From contig NC_085131.1 of assembly GCF_030269925.1 (NCBI RefSeq), forward strand, positions 14,121,501 to 14,185,500: a stretch of DNA of 64,000 nucleotides. The letters are read 5' to 3'. The stretch comes from Bombyx mori. Taxonomy: Eukaryota > Arthropoda > Insecta > Lepidoptera > Bombycidae. Made by a program: the position numbers and the translations under genes. Numbering within the stretch: position 1 is the stretch's first letter; each line of letters starts with the position of its first letter. The notes under the pieces are model-generated. The model had not been told where the DNA came from and made no database searches. It saw nothing but the letters and a program-made list of their open reading frames with translations. Positions 33,421-45,280 of this stretch are shown piece after piece.

Positions 33421-33449
33421 ACCTAACATAAGCTAACATAAGCCTAACC
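33421..33449 (+). repeat. telomere-like CCTAACATAAG tandem repeat (left part)
   Basis: Units of CCTAACATAAG and CTAACATAAG contain the insect telomeric pentamer CCTAA/TTAGG. The array continues at 34545-34568 on the other side of the R1 insert. Confidence 0.7.
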
Positions 33450-34037
33450 ATGGCTCGGTTCCTGCGCCGGCCGCAGCGCACCGTTGCCATCAGGATCATC
33501 CGCGGATATCGCACCGTCTCCTTCGAGGCGGCGTGTGTGTTGGCGGGGACGCCGCCATGGGAGCTGGAGGCGGAGTCGCTCGCTGCCGACTATCGGTGGC
33601 GCAGCGAGCTTCGTGCTCGGGGCGTGTCGCGTCTCCCTGAAAGTGAGCTGCGGGCGCGGAAGGCCCATTCTCGGCGGTCCGTGCTCGAGTCGTGGTCGAA
33701 GCGATTGGCCAACCCCACGTGGGGGCTACGGACCGTCGAGGCGGTTTACCCGGTCTTTGATGACTGGGTGAATCGTGGCGAAGGACGTCTCACCTTTCGT
33801 CTGGTGCAGGTGCTGACCGGGCACGAATGCTTCGGGAAGTACCTGCGCCGGATAGGGGCTGAACCGACGACGAGGTGTCACCATTGTGGACACGACCTGG
33901 ACACGGTGGAGCATACGCTCGCTGTCTGCCCCGCTTGGGAGGTGCAGCGCCGTGTCCTGGTCGCAAAGATAGGACCTGACTTGTCGCTGCCTGGCGTCGT
34001 GGCGTCGATGCTTGGAAGGAGGCGGCGGGGCGAGTGA
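33450..34037 (+). pseudogene. R1-clade LINE ORF2, C-terminal ~195 codons
   Basis: The open frame (MARFLRRPQRTVAIRIIRGY at the truncation point) contains RRPQRTVAIRIIRGYRTVS and GRLTFRLVQVLTGHECFGKY. Next comes the R1-type zinc-finger motif CHHCGHDLDTVEHTLAVCPAW. These are hallmarks of R1/TRAS-type ORF2 downstream of the reverse transcriptase. The frame ends at a TGA (34035-34037). A family-typical basic ending (EIRRRRAGGRDRGRIRDLAP) is still readable about 30 nt further on in the same frame register after one stop. The end is thus mutated, and the endonuclease and reverse transcriptase are absent. Confidence 0.85.
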
Positions 34038-34544
34038 GGCAAAGCTCTCCTCACTACGCAGAAATCCGCCGCCGCCGAGCAGGGGGTCGGGACCGGGGTC
34101 GTATCCGTGACCTGGCCCCCTAAGGGCTAGGGGTCCCACCCGTTTTGTGCGGGGAGAGACCCAGACGTGGGGTGGCGTGCTTTGCACGCTCACCCGCAGT
34201 AGGAAGCCGGGTGATGGTAGACCGCGTTCCCCCGACCGCTCTGGGGGAAGGTGTAACGCGGCGCCCTCAAAGCGGGCTCTCGGCCCGCTGAACGAGGGAA
34301 CCGGTGGTCGTGTCGCTGGCGGCCGCCGGTCCGGCGTCCGTGGGACGGTGAGATGGATGTAATGTGCTCTGCGTCAACCCTGTCCCGCCGTTTCAATAGC
34401 CCCGACTGGGCTCCGGCCCGGTCCGAGGTAGGGCGCCGGTTGTGAGCGGCAGGAGTTTTTAGTGAGGTTCAACTCCCACATACCCCACCTGCCGCGCGGG
34501 TGGGGATCCGGCGATTATCTCCTGTGGAAAAAAAAAAAAAAAAA
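33450..34544 (+). mobile_element. R1-clade LINE, 5'-truncated, 17-A tail, 10-bp target duplication
   Basis: The insert begins at 33450, carries the ORF2 C-terminus, a GC-rich 3' UTR and a poly(A) run at 34528-34544. AAGCCTAACC lies directly before it (33440-33449) and again one base after the A-run (34546-34555). The target is the CCTAA-containing repeat. Telomere-specific R1-clade families (TRAS, SART) are known in Bombyx, but I cannot assign this copy to either. Confidence 0.8.
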
Positions 34545-34560
34545 CAAGCCTAACCTAAAC

Positions 34561-34773
34561 ATAAGCCTGTTGAGTTCCTCGCTGGATAGTAGGTTCATTC
34601 GCGATGCAGCTACTCATGAGTTGTTAGGTCTCCCTTGGAGGCACTTGGGTAGCTGTTAGCAAATCCTGCCCCTTCTGGCTGAGGCTTTGCTCGCCCACCT
34701 GTCCTTGTGGAAATGGAAAGGCCTCCGACCTACCGGTAATCCTCCTTCATATCTCACCTCAATCATAAAAAAA
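34561..34773 (+). mobile_element. jockey-like LINE 3' UTR, continuation of 33258-33420
   Basis: GTTGAGTTCCTCGCTGG through GAGTTGTTAGGTCTCCC and GCTCGCCCACCTGTCC to AATCATAAAAAAAG matches the 3' UTR of the minus-strand element at 54678. About 480 bp of LINE sequence present there are missing between this part and 33420. Confidence 0.8.
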
Positions 34774-35368
34774 GTGAGTTATGTACTCTTTTTAAAAAAT
34801 AATTGATTATTTCACTTAGTCTATCCGGTTATTATTTATAAGTATGCGTATGTAAGCAGACATTCCTAGGTCCGTAGTATCCATCAGTAGTACTACTACT
34901 GCTGAGAATACTTCTTGAATTATAGTATAATACTAAATACGGGAAGACCATAATGATAAGTACCACAACTTAATTTTTAATAAAAAAAAGAAAAAGAAAA
35001 GCAAACATAGAAAATACTTTAGATACAAACTCTGAAACCACTTTTGTGCAAGACAGTACCGCGACGAAGATCCTCCGAAAGCGTTGTAGTAATCGATGAC
35101 GTCACTTCCAAGCTTATGAATATTTCAATTCAATTATGAGCTCACGAGTACTCTGCAAGACTAATGCCCCAACGTTTGTGTACCTCATATCGTATGTTAC
35201 TTGAACCCTGCTAAGTGGTCTAGCGACGAAAACCTTCAAATTTGGTTTCAAGGGATGAGAAATTGATACTCTGATATTTCGTAACTGAAAACTCAATGAT
35301 GAGAATTATCACATACACAATTTCATAAAAATAAAACTACTGGCCTTTATTGTCTTTTAGTATCATTT
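34774..35368. other. AT-rich spacer
   Basis: No feature is recognised. Confidence 0.3.
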
Positions 35369-35509
35369 CCAACGAGGCTTGTGGAGAGTATTAAGCTGTA
35401 GGCAGCGGCTTAACCCCGACCCTGTCATTGTTGACGTCCATGAGCGCCAGTAACCACTCGCCATCAGGTGGGCCGTATGCTCGTCTGCCTAGAAGGACAA
35501 TCAAAAAAA
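35369..35509 (+). mobile_element. LINE family D, 3' end
   Basis: AACGAGGCTTGTGGAGAGTA through the GCCATCAGGTGGGCCGTATG block and an A-run. Confidence 0.8.
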
Positions 35510-35547
35510 TCTAGTAGATACAAGTTTAGAATCGAAGCTTTTTAATA

Positions 35548-35662
35548 TTAGATGAATAGACGTAGTCAAGCCCAGCCTAGTGTTGAGTGGTTTTCATACT
35601 ACGTTCCACGTGGAAAGGTGAGGCAAGATATCTATAGACTTCAGTAACCACTTCCCACCAGA
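35548..35662. repeat. two inverted Bm1 tail scraps
   Basis: A minus-oriented piece (TTAGATGAATAGACGTAGTC) and a plus-oriented piece (ATCTATAGACTTCAGTAACC) lie head to head. Both are strongly diverged. Confidence 0.45.
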
Positions 35663-36129
35663 TAAAAAAATATTTCAGTGGTAAGTAAAGTTTTTGTGAA
35701 CTTTAACGTAAAGCTAAACAGCTCTTTGTACTTAGTTTTTCGAACTTCAGAATACTTGACAGTTTTTGTAGTCGAACCATTAAGATATTTTTATATATTT
35801 GATACTAGAGTATCGTAGTTACTACCTACATTTTAACAACTTAATCGATATATACTTATACAGATAATAAAATTGAAATGTTATCAATTTATATTATAAT
35901 TATATTCTTTTTACTTACTAATTTTATTATCTTTATTTCAGTAAAGAAACCATACATTTTGTTAATAAAAATTACTTATAATCTATGTTAGTAACTTAAA
36001 AACCTAGCATCAGAATATTCATTACAATTTTGCTCGATATGATGATCAGATGACTGTTGCTACTGTCATGCACTTGACGCATTAAAAACGCACTTATTTT
36101 CTACATCCTAATTAATATAATATATTATA
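35663..36129. other. very AT-rich spacer
   Basis: No feature is recognised. Confidence 0.3.
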
Positions 36130-36310
36130 ATAAAAATGAAATTACAAAAATATTTTTTATGCTACTTTGTTTCCGGTAATTTCCAAAACTGCGTGACCGA
36201 TTTTCGCGGAACTTTACTAGCAGATAGTAAAAAATATATGGATTAACTTGGGTTCTATGTATTTTGGAAAAACAACTAGGGATCCGCGCAAAAAAAAATA
36301 AAAACTTAAA
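36130..36310 (+). repeat. lepidopteran dispersed repeat
   Basis: The block TTTCCGGTAATTTCCAAAACTG, GTGACCGATTTTCGCGG and AACTAGGGATCCGCGC resembles a dispersed Helitron-like family. The ends are undefined. Confidence 0.4.
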
Positions 36311-36380
36311 TCGAACAGGGAAGTATAATTAATATTTGACTAATCTATAATAACAAGAAAACGTGGACGGCCAGTTTTCC

Positions 36381-36635
36381 TTAAGCTGCTGTAAGACACA
36401 AAAGCTTCAAAAATACTAAACATGTATAATTACTCTTTCGATATATAGAACTCGGATAATTAAATATACGTTTTGTATTCATCGCCCTTATTTGTACAGG
36501 ATCTCCGTGTATGACTTTGTAACCAACTCCGTTTGAGGTATCAGCGTTTAATGTGGAGTATATGGAGATAATCAGTGGAGACCAATCGATTTGTTCAGCA
36601 TCTTTATGAACAGTAGATTTATGACGACTACACAT
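36381..36635 (-). CDS. unassigned protein-like ORF, 84 codons
   Basis: The ATG at 36635-36633 opens MCSRHKSTVHKDAEQIDW. The frame has balanced composition, continues with IHGDPVQIRAMNTKRIF, ends in a hydrophobic stretch and stops at 36381. An in-frame stop lies just upstream. No repeat in the window covers it. I do not recognise a family; it may be an exon, a remnant or chance. Confidence 0.25.
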   Translation of the reverse strand: MCSRHKSTVHKDAEQIDWSPLIISIYSTLNADTSNGVGYKVIHGDPVQIRAMNTKRIFNYPSSIYRKSNYTCLVFLKLLCLTAA

Positions 36636-36790
36636 TATGAACGACAAACAAACTCATCGTCTACCTGGTGTTGAGCGAGTGAATGATCAGTCCAAAGATA
36701 TCAATCACAAAGTGAATGCGCATTTTTTTTTGTTGTTGTTGTTGTTTTTTATTGCTTACATGGGTAGACGAGCTCACAGCCCACCTGGTG

Positions 36791-38872
36791 TCATACCAGA
36801 ATATGTTTGAGAGAATTAATATGGTCTTTACTGATGTATTTATTCCTAAAACTGTAACATTAAAAAACAAAACGGTGTTCAGCGAGTAGGCCACCACCGG
36901 AGTGTACAAAAGTAGAAAAAAATTGTATGATCTGTACTCTGAAAAAGCTTATAATAATGATGAAACATTTCATCAATATGTCAGGAACTATTCCAAACTA
37001 TTTAGAAAAGTTTGTTTAGCGGCAAAATCTTTACATTTAAGTGATTTAATCAAAAATGCCCCTGACAAGATAAAGATGACTTGGAACATCATTGGTAGAG
37101 AAAGTGGAAAAGTCAGAAATAGCCATCAAGAATTCTCGTTAAAAATAGACGATAAATTGGTAACTAGTCATGAAGATGTGGCTAATGCTTTTGAAAAGTT
37201 TTTCTCTGACATTCCAGTTTCAACTACCACATCTCTAAATTCATCCCCCACAGCAGCTGAAATATTATTGCATAACCATGTCAAGAAATGCAATGAAATT
37301 TTTAAATTTAAGAAAATTAATTCAAACAATATAATAAAAAGTTTTAATAGCCTTAATGTAAAAAATACAGCTGACTTGTGGGGAATATCAGTAAAGGTTT
37401 TGAAGTCTGTAATAGACATTATTGCTTCTCATCTTGTTAGTATTTTTAATGATTGTATTAAGTGTGGTGTATTTCCTGACTTAATGAAACATAGTAAAGT
37501 GATTCCTCTTTTTAAATATGGTAGTACTGATGACCCCTCTAACTATAGACCTATTTCAGTACTCCCTACGTTGAGTAAAATCTTTGAAAAAATTATTTTG
37601 ACACAACTTTTAGAACATTTCAATTCAAATAACCTGCTTCATAATAAACAATTCGGGTTTACAAGGGGTCCCTCTACAACTGATGCAGGTGCTTATCTAA
37701 TCAAAAATATATTTCAATCTTGGGAGGAATCGCATGATTGTCTTGGAATTTTCTGTGACTTATCCAAAGCATTTGACTGTGTTGAACATGAAACATTGGT
37801 GAGGAAACTACATCACTATGGTATTAGGGATGGTGCATTGGAACTTATTACTTCCTATTTATCAGGAAGGATACAAACAGTAGATGTGAAAGGAAATAGA
37901 TCTTCAGGCACCACGTTGAAAATGGGTGTACCTCAGGGTTCCATTTTGGGTCCTTTTTTATTTCTAATATATATAAACGATTTGCCTAGTTTTATTGAGT
38001 CCCGACACGAGGTCGTATTATTCGCAGATGATACATCTTTATTATTTAAAATTAAACGACAATTACAAGTCTATGACGAAGTGAATGATGCGATTTCGTG
38101 TGTGGTTCATTGGTTCCGTATCAATAACCTATTATTGAATAGTAAGAAAACGAAATGTATTAAATTTACTTTAAAATGTATTAAATCATCTTTAAATGTG
38201 AGACAAGTAGATAGTAATGTAATTGTTTCTGAGGAATCATTGGAGCTTGTTGAGTCAACCGTATTTCTTGGTATAACAGTGGACTCCAAACTGCAGTGGG
38301 GACCTCATATTCATAAATTGGCGAGTAAGCTTAGCTCTGCAGCATACGCAGTAAAAAAAATTAGAATGTTAACAAATGCGGACACGGCTCGTTTAGTTTA
38401 CTTTAGTTACTTCCACAGTATCATGTCCTATGGCATTTTGCTATGGGGCAATGCGGCCGATGTAGAAATGATATTTATTCTGCAGAAAAGAGCTATACGT
38501 GCTATTTATAACATGCACTCAAGGGAATCCCTGAGGGAAAAATTTAAAGAAATTAAAGTTCTCACTATGCCATCCCAGTACATCTTTGAAAATTTGATGT
38601 ATGTTCGTAAACATATTGAGGAGTTTCCTAAGATGTCGGACATACATAATAGAAATACTAGGAACAAACACAAGCTTGTTGTGCCGATGAGTAGGTTACA
38701 TAAGATACGAAATTCATTCGGGTGTTTGTCTGTGCGCCTGTACAACAAAATCCCACAAGATGTTCAGAACCTACATATACATAGGTTTAAGAAAACTATT
38801 AAAGAACATCTGTGCAATAAAGCTTACTATAAAGTCAATGATTATCTAGAAGATTGCACAAAGTGGGAATGA
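36791..38872 (+). pseudogene. CR1-group LINE ORF2: reverse transcriptase and C-terminus, one premature stop
   Basis: The frame is open from the truncation at 36791 except for TAG at 36887-36889, probably a Trp codon changed by one base; the 656-codon part after it is intact. Counting from 36902, reverse transcriptase motifs are VIPLFKYG and SNYRPISVL (~195-220), FCDLSKAFDCV (~282-293, first catalytic Asp), GVPQGSILGP (~341) and FADDTS (~372-377, catalytic Asp pair). The thumb follows and a conserved C-terminus ends KAYYKVNDYLEDCTKWE. The endonuclease is lost to 5' truncation. All visible catalytic residues are kept, so the copy is probably recent. Confidence 0.9.
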
Positions 38873-39149
38873 GTTGCTCGCTCCGGGAATTTCAATATTG
38901 TAAAATTGTTATGTTATAATTACTTATTGTAATATGAATATTTAAAAAAAAAAATATTTAAAATAAAAATAAAAATCTAATATTTAAAAAAAAAAAAAAA
39001 AAAAACATGCCCGCTGAGTTTCTTGCCAATTCTTCTCAGGACGGAGGCTAATTCTTGTGAATTGGCGGTAATTCTTTTGACGTTCAACAAGTATGTACTT
39101 TCATTTATGTTGAATAAAACTTTTTTGATTTGATTTGATTTGATTTGAT
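36791..39149 (+). mobile_element. CR1-group LINE, 5'-truncated, (TTTGA)n tail
   Basis: The element starts in mid-ORF at 36791, carries the reverse transcriptase and C-terminus, a 3' UTR (38873-39120) and a tail of TTTGATTTGATTTGATT repeats (39126-39149) in place of poly(A). Simple-repeat tails and lack of target duplication fit the CR1/L2/Daphne group. Exact placement needs a tree. Related copies lie at 58745-59030 and 59724-60364. Confidence 0.8.
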
Positions 39150-39343
39150 AAGTGGTTACTGGAGCCCATAGACATCTACGACGTAAATGCGCCATCCACC
39201 TTGAGATATAAGTTCTAAGGTCTCAGTATAGTTACAACGGCTACCCCACTCTTCAAAGCGAAACGCATTACTGCTTCACGGCAGAAATAGACGGGGTGGT
39301 GGTACCTACCCGTGCGGACTCACAAGAGGTCCTACCACCACTG

Positions 39344-40319
39344 TTGTTGCTGTAAGTGGCTAAAAGTTCACTTGTAAAAAAAGTACGGCTCTTCAAAAGC
39401 GCCTCATGAAATACACTTGTCGACCTACGTTAAGAAAAATATTACCAATTCTACGTTCATATGTACTACATTAAGTATACTGAATTCACTCGTTTATTTA
39501 ACTAAATAGAAGCAATAACTCAGGCGTCTCTACATCATTGAGCCTTGATTGAAGGCTTATTATACGTAGAAAGCTTATTATACGTACAGCTTTGTACAGA
39601 GAGTATAGAGAGTACAGAGAGTGTTCTATAAACATTTTAAGAAACACGAGTGTTTGTCTATAGCATTCATTCACCACTGTTTACGAGCTCTACCTATAAA
39701 AGCAAACTGTTTGTTACAATACATTAACATTTTGAAAAACATTTACTGGGTGTACTATCACTGATGGGTCGCAGCATTTCGGTGTGCGGTATGGAATTAA
39801 AAAATCGGCTGATCAAATACAAATTTGACTTCAGTCTCATGACTCAAGATTTGTGGCGGCATTCAGGTTCCTTTATTCACCTGTAACCGTTACAAATTCT
39901 TTATTTTTCTGCCACGAATCACGAAAGAATGATCATTTGATATCCTTCATATCTTCCTCTAGGCTTCATAATAAGAAATGTTCTCACAACAATTTTTTTT
40001 CCAACAAAAACAAAAACTTTCTCGCGCCCACACTAAAAGCCACAGTTCTGAGTCGGAGGTCCAAAAACTGACGTCCTCAGTCGTTTTATAAATAATACAT
40101 GAGCTACGATCTCCGCAAGATGTTTATTACGTTCGCGTGATGAAACGTAAGAAAAATGTTTTTGCTCTACATCAAAGGCTCTATTTGTTGTGTCAATAAT
40201 AATATTGAGTCTTTAATGAAAGCTCGGCAAAACGGGAAATTTATACTGATCGAGTTCTATGTTTATAATTATCGACACACGTCAGCGCATGACACTGTTA
40301 TTGACATCTTTTTCTTCTA
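39344..40319. other. spacer without recognised feature
   Basis: A few short internal duplications (AGAGAGTACAGAGAGT near 39600); no gene seen. Confidence 0.3.
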
Positions 40320-41260
40320 ACTTTCATCAAAAGCCTCGTCAAAACGACTGGTCCTGCTTTACCTGCATCCAGCCGATTCCCCTGACCGCAACCTTCAATA
40401 GCTCGTCGGTCCACCTTGTGGGAGGTCTACCCACGCTATGTCTTCCGGTACGTGGTTGCCACTCGAGAACTCTTCAGTCACAGCGGCAATAAGTTCGTAC
40501 AATGTGCCTACTGCCATTTCATCATCACAATCCTTTAGACTATGTCGGTTACCACAATTTTCCCGCGGACCTCCTCATTCCTGATTTGATCTCGCAGGAA
40601 AACTCCGAGCATAGCTCTATCCACTGCTCTTTGGATGACTTTGAACCTTCTGATAAAGCTCGTGAATGAGCCCATCTAAATAATGACATACATCACTGGC
40701 AACACACTCTGGAAAAAGAATATCATCTTGAGACGCTTTAGTATTTATGATGAAAAGATTCGGTGCTCATCTTAGTTGGAGTCAACGAGAGACCTTCGAG
40801 GTTTGCCCCAGGTTAATACATATACTGGTCAATAGTTTTGAGCTGCCGATTTTACTGGAGAGGGCACTACCGGAATATTTGACATAATTTTCATGTTTAT
40901 ATTAAGGCCCATTCGGATAGAATCCCTACTGAGGTCATTGAGCATTGTACTGAGGTCCTCCAAGATCTCAACCATAACCACAATACCATTGGTAAACCGC
41001 AGGTCAGTTATGTACTGGCTGTTGAAGCTGGCCCCTTTTCAGTTCACAACTTTAAAAACATCCTACAATGCAGCCACAAACAGCTTCGAATAAATAACAT
41101 CTCCCTTCCTCACACCGCGCTGCGGAAGGAAGGGTCCCGTGATCAAGTCCTATAATCGAACTTACATAAAGCCGTTTTCATAGAAACACTTGAACACTTC
41201 GACGTATCTGTAATCAGCTTGGCATCATTAGAGAGACTGCTACAAAGTCTCAATTGAATA
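40320..41260 (-). pseudogene. decayed RTE-type LINE, reverse transcriptase to 3' end
   Basis: Reading the minus strand from 41260, the RTE order is clear: YVEVFKCFYENG, then GVRKGDVIYSKLFVAAL, a catalytic-site region where the expected FADD reads FTNG, then ILEDLSTMLNDLSR. The integrase-like C-terminal block follows and the piece ends at WMQV-type codons near 40340. Many stops and frameshifts interrupt it. It is clearly old and inactive. Confidence 0.75.
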
Positions 41261-41977
41261 GACACACTAAACTAATAATACACTCGAGAGCATTAAACGC
41301 GGGTCATCTAAAGAAACCTATAAATATTGGAATCTATAAATGCCTGTTTCTTGTCTACGTAGGTTAGATTAGTCAAAATTTTAATTTGAAACTGTATTAA
41401 AATTATTGGTTTTGACCATATATTTATACCTAGAATGAAATATTCATGATTATTTTAGAATTTAAATATTATATTCTCTACTGAAACGACTGATAGATTT
41501 TTAGTTTCACACTCAAAAAACTTCAATTTTACATACAATATAGTGACCGTATTAAGAAGATAGACACAAGTAGAATATCCACAAGTCCACAATACAATCT
41601 AGGACATCGTCGCGAACGTCGAACAACATTTCTTCCACAATGAGTTTCAAGTCAATCTGAAGTGTTGATTCTTCGAATGGACAATACTGATGGAACAGGG
41701 AACAGCCTTAACAATGAGTGTCTGTCATTGTTTGTTCTCCACTCTAAAGTCGGTCGTGTGAAGTTGAACTTCTACAGTTTTAATAATATATTTCTTTAAT
41801 AAACATAAATCGACGGAAGAAGTATTATTACATAATAATATAGTATATACCCGGGATATATTTTACTATTAACAGTTATTAGGAGGACCCAGATCAAGAT
41901 AAACTTGTGATTTAAAAAAAAGTGAATAGATAGAATATATTTTTATGAGGATATTAACCTCCTACCATTGTCTTACT
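41261..41977. other. AT-rich spacer
   Basis: No feature is recognised. Confidence 0.3.
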
Positions 41978-42086
41978 GCTATTTTCTATTCTATTCTATC
42001 AGCCCATGGACGTCCACTGCTGGACATAGGCCTCCCCAAGCCTCGCCACAAAGACCGGTCCTGCGCTGCCTGCATCCAGCGGATCT
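41978..42086 (-). mobile_element. RTE-type LINE 3' end with TAGAA-type tail
   Basis: On the minus strand it reads RWMQAAQDRSLWRGLGEAYVQ, and then stops. The tail is (TAGAA)n, seen as TTCTATTCTATTCTATC at 41983-42000. Confidence 0.75.
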
Positions 42087-42925
42087 ATACTGCTATATAT
42101 ATACTGCTATACTACCACTTAACTCGAATTAGCTGAACACATATGCATGTCGGAGACGGTCATTAGTTTGGTAGCTAAACGAAACGCAGCACGATCCGGG
42201 AGATGGTAGCACGATTGCGATATCGTCGGAACTCGGCTAACTTCGTGCTACGACAGAGCTAGCCGATGAAGGCCCGTAGACGCCATCACACTTACCAACC
42301 TGTCATTTTTTTTCGTTTGCTAAGCTCGATCATCCTATTCGCCCCTATGATATCTGACGATGCTGTTGATAATTGTGGCTTCTCCGGCATATTCATATAA
42401 TCTCAATAATACTCAAACTATTGACTATCCATTACAAAACCATATTTACTAACTCCAATTGAATTGCGTTCAGGCAATACGCTTACCAAGCCCGCGACTT
42501 TTATTGCGCCATTATTATTCGCCGGTATATTATAAAAAAAATTTAATTCCTACAACAGTTTTAGCGCGCTTTTTCCTGCCACTTTTGTATATACACAATC
42601 AAAATTTTAAATAAGAACCAAAACTTTCCGAGGAAAAATGTTAGTTACGTCACGGCGGTGAATTGCACACAGCTTATAATTTAATGCTCACACAACATTT
42701 ACAGCGAAGCGAGGGGTTTTCTAAAGCTTGTATTGGTTATAAAATTAAGTTTGTTCAAACAACTTTTGAAACTTTTACAGTAATAATAAGAATATCAAAT
42801 ACATATAATCTACAAATTTCACTAAATTACTTGCATACGATTTATAACAAATATTTAGGCTAGAGTCTCACGGATAAGAATGATTTATTAAAGTGAAACT
42901 TCTAATGCAACTTCCAACAAGGTTG
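42087..42925. other. spacer with a GC-richer block
   Basis: 42140-42300 is GC-richer and may be an unrecognised LINE piece. The rest is AT-rich. Confidence 0.3.
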
Positions 42926-43300
42926 TTTTTTTTCCTACCTATGCTGATAGCCTTGAGAGGCTATTTCAGCTTCACCTTAACGTGTGTAGGTGAGCTCACG
43001 GGGCTCAAACTGGAGTGTTGCTAACACTGACCCTAGCAAGAACAGTACTTTGCAGAATCTACCACCGGATCGGAAAGGCTACCCACTGAGAAGATCCAGC
43101 GAGAAACTCAGTGGGCTGTGTCCACGCTGTGTCTATAGGCTAATTCGCTCGTCGAGCCCTTCGTCGCAAACGACGGGTTCGACGAGGACGGTGACCGGTG
43201 CTTGTGGTGCCTAAAAGCACCGTTAATGGATCAGGAGGATCCGTAATGACGTGCTTTGGGCGACCTCGGCGATTTACCGTTCGGTCTACAGGATCGAGTA
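42926..43300 (-). mobile_element. LINE family E, longer 3' end copy
   Basis: Same order as 21287-21563. It extends further (to CCGTAATGACGTGCTTTGGG) into sequence resembling the 3' end of the jockey-like element at 54960-55060. This supports E being a jockey relative. Confidence 0.75.
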
Positions 43301-44124
43301 TGTAGTTTGGTAGTTGCGTTAAACGTTTAACGCTATCATACTAGAAAGAGACAGAGTGACAGCGAATGCGTGACACTTGAATGCAAGCGCGTAGTATACC
43401 TGTTACAGGCCAGCGCGAGCGATTGCAGTAGTAGCAACGAGTAGCGTCCATTATTGAAGTATTTAAAATATATATAATAATATACCTATATATATTTTTT
43501 CTGTCTATAATTTAAAATATATATAATATAAATATTGGAGAAATCGCATCTTTTATACACAGCATTCCCTATTACAAGAGCAATCAGATTTAAGGATGAA
43601 AAATAAATAAAACCACAATACTACACATCAAAAAAGAAGTTTCACTTCATTCACGTGCTCTAAGTTGCACGCGCCTCGTTTTTTGCCAACAGGATTTGCT
43701 TTGAATGATAGAACAACTAATGTACAATGCAATCGAAAAACATTTGCTTGAAATTGCTCATTTAAGATCTGGAAACATACTCAGAAACCCTGATTATAAT
43801 TCATAAAACAAAACACCCCGAGTTCCTTTAGCGAGTGTTACAGTAGTACAGCGATCTGTGCTCTGTAGGCTGTGTTATTGTGAATAATCCGAGCCCGGCG
43901 TCGACATTATGAATTCAAATGGGTCCATTCCGGCGACATGTGCCGGCTTCAGCGCTAAACGGGGACGACTGGCTCGGAAAACAACTTTACTTGTAAGAGA
44001 ACAGAAGGACAATAATTACTGTGATTTTGTATTTATTATTTTTCATTGACCAGAATAAGCAGAGGAGTTCACGGCTACGGATTATGTTTTAAGTAGCTTA
44101 ATAGGTAAATACTCAACCGAAAGT
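43301..44124. other. spacer with perfect palindrome
   Basis: GCGTTAAACGTTTAACGC at 43316-43333 is a perfect 18-bp palindrome. A GC-richer stretch at 43890-43990 with an ATG at 43921 and a GTAAGA donor-like site was considered as an exon but not supported. Confidence 0.4.
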
Positions 44125-44541
44125 GAATACCTCTGGGTCTGCGGAGGGACCTTGCTTCTCTCTGTATTTTGTACCGTATGTTCCAGGAATGCTGTAAGGA
44201 ATTGTTTGAGATGATTCCATCATCTCGTTTTTACCATTGCACCCCCCACCACCGGAGTAGAGTTCATACTACCTGGAGCCACTGCGTTCATCCACAGTGC
44301 GTTTCCAGAGATCTTTCTGCCGCTTACCATCCGGTTTTGGGATGGGCTTCTCTCCACTGTGTTTCCCGAGCGCTATGACTTGTCCTTCTTGAAACGAGGC
44401 TTGTAGAGAGTACTTAACGAAAGGCATCGACTTGGCTCTGCCCCTGGTATTCCTGAAGTCCATGGGTGACGGTAACCATTCACCATCAGGCGGGCCATAT
44501 ACTCGTAAGCCTACAAGGGATTTTTATTTCCCTTGTAGGCT
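44125..44541 (+). mobile_element. LINE family D, 3' end with coding remnant and terminal hairpin
   Basis: The segment covers the last ~90 codons in broken frames (TTTGAGATGATTCCATCATC, then the FQRSF-type region) and the 3' tail. At the tail AGCCTACAAGGGA (44508-44520) is followed by TTTTTATT and the exact reverse complement (44529-44541), so the tail folds back on itself where an A-run would be expected. Confidence 0.75.
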
Positions 44542-45280
44542 AAAATAAAACAATCACCAGTTTTGAGACATCTGTGCTTCAAACTGATGCGTTAAAAATA
44601 GTACCTGTGTGTACCATCAATACATGTATTAAAAAAATCCTTTGTTTTACGTTTTAGTAGTCTTGTTTACAAACATTTTCGGAGATTATCGCGAGTCCCA
44701 AAGATAATTAATACACCTATATTGATAGACGTTAGCCCAGCGTTGAACTTTTTAACTAATTAAATTTCTGCATATTATAATTACTTAAGATACGAGTTTT
44801 TAAAAACATTTTTCACAAATAATTTGGATCAAAAGCAGTTTTTTAAGAAATTCTATTTACATGCAACGCACTCCGTTAATTGAATGTTATTCATTAAACA
44901 AAGGACAAACAAAATAAACATCGTTGACTTTCCACGAAATTCTCCCAAATTCTAAAACCGGTCACCCCATCCCAGAACTTAACCGCCTCGAATCGTGCGG
45001 AAATCTGACACGATACAATAATGGCGAGCGACATCTGGGTAAAGGCTTGTCTATGCTAATAGGTCGCAGGACCGCTGGCAAGGATGTGACTTTTGTCGCC
45101 GTTTTTGCTTACATACACTATTTTATTCTGAATGGATCCTTCGAAGTGTAATAACGCAGGGTCGGAGTTAGACGTTTTAAGGGGTACTTTAAATGCTAAG
45201 AGATTATTTACAACATTTACTTAAATAAAACTGGTTAGGTAGCTTTGTTATTTCCTATGCAAAGAATATTTTTGAATACA
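44542..45280. other. AT-rich spacer
   Basis: A 75-codon plus frame at 44924-45151 is unassigned. Confidence 0.25.

Larger units (their letters stand above)
36723..39343 (-). mobile_element. Bm1: Bm1-type SINE split by a CR1-group LINE
   Basis: The left piece (36723-36791) ends at CACCTGGTGT and the right piece resumes at 39149 with TAAGTGGTTACTGG, exactly the next bases of Bm1. The right piece ends at CCTACCACCA. No target bases are duplicated. Confidence 0.9.

Noticed and set aside
43905..43990. Host exon beginning ATG at 43921 with a GTAAGA donor
   Set aside because: GC-richer than its flanks, but only about 25 codons, no signal peptide, no initiator and no repeat-independent support.
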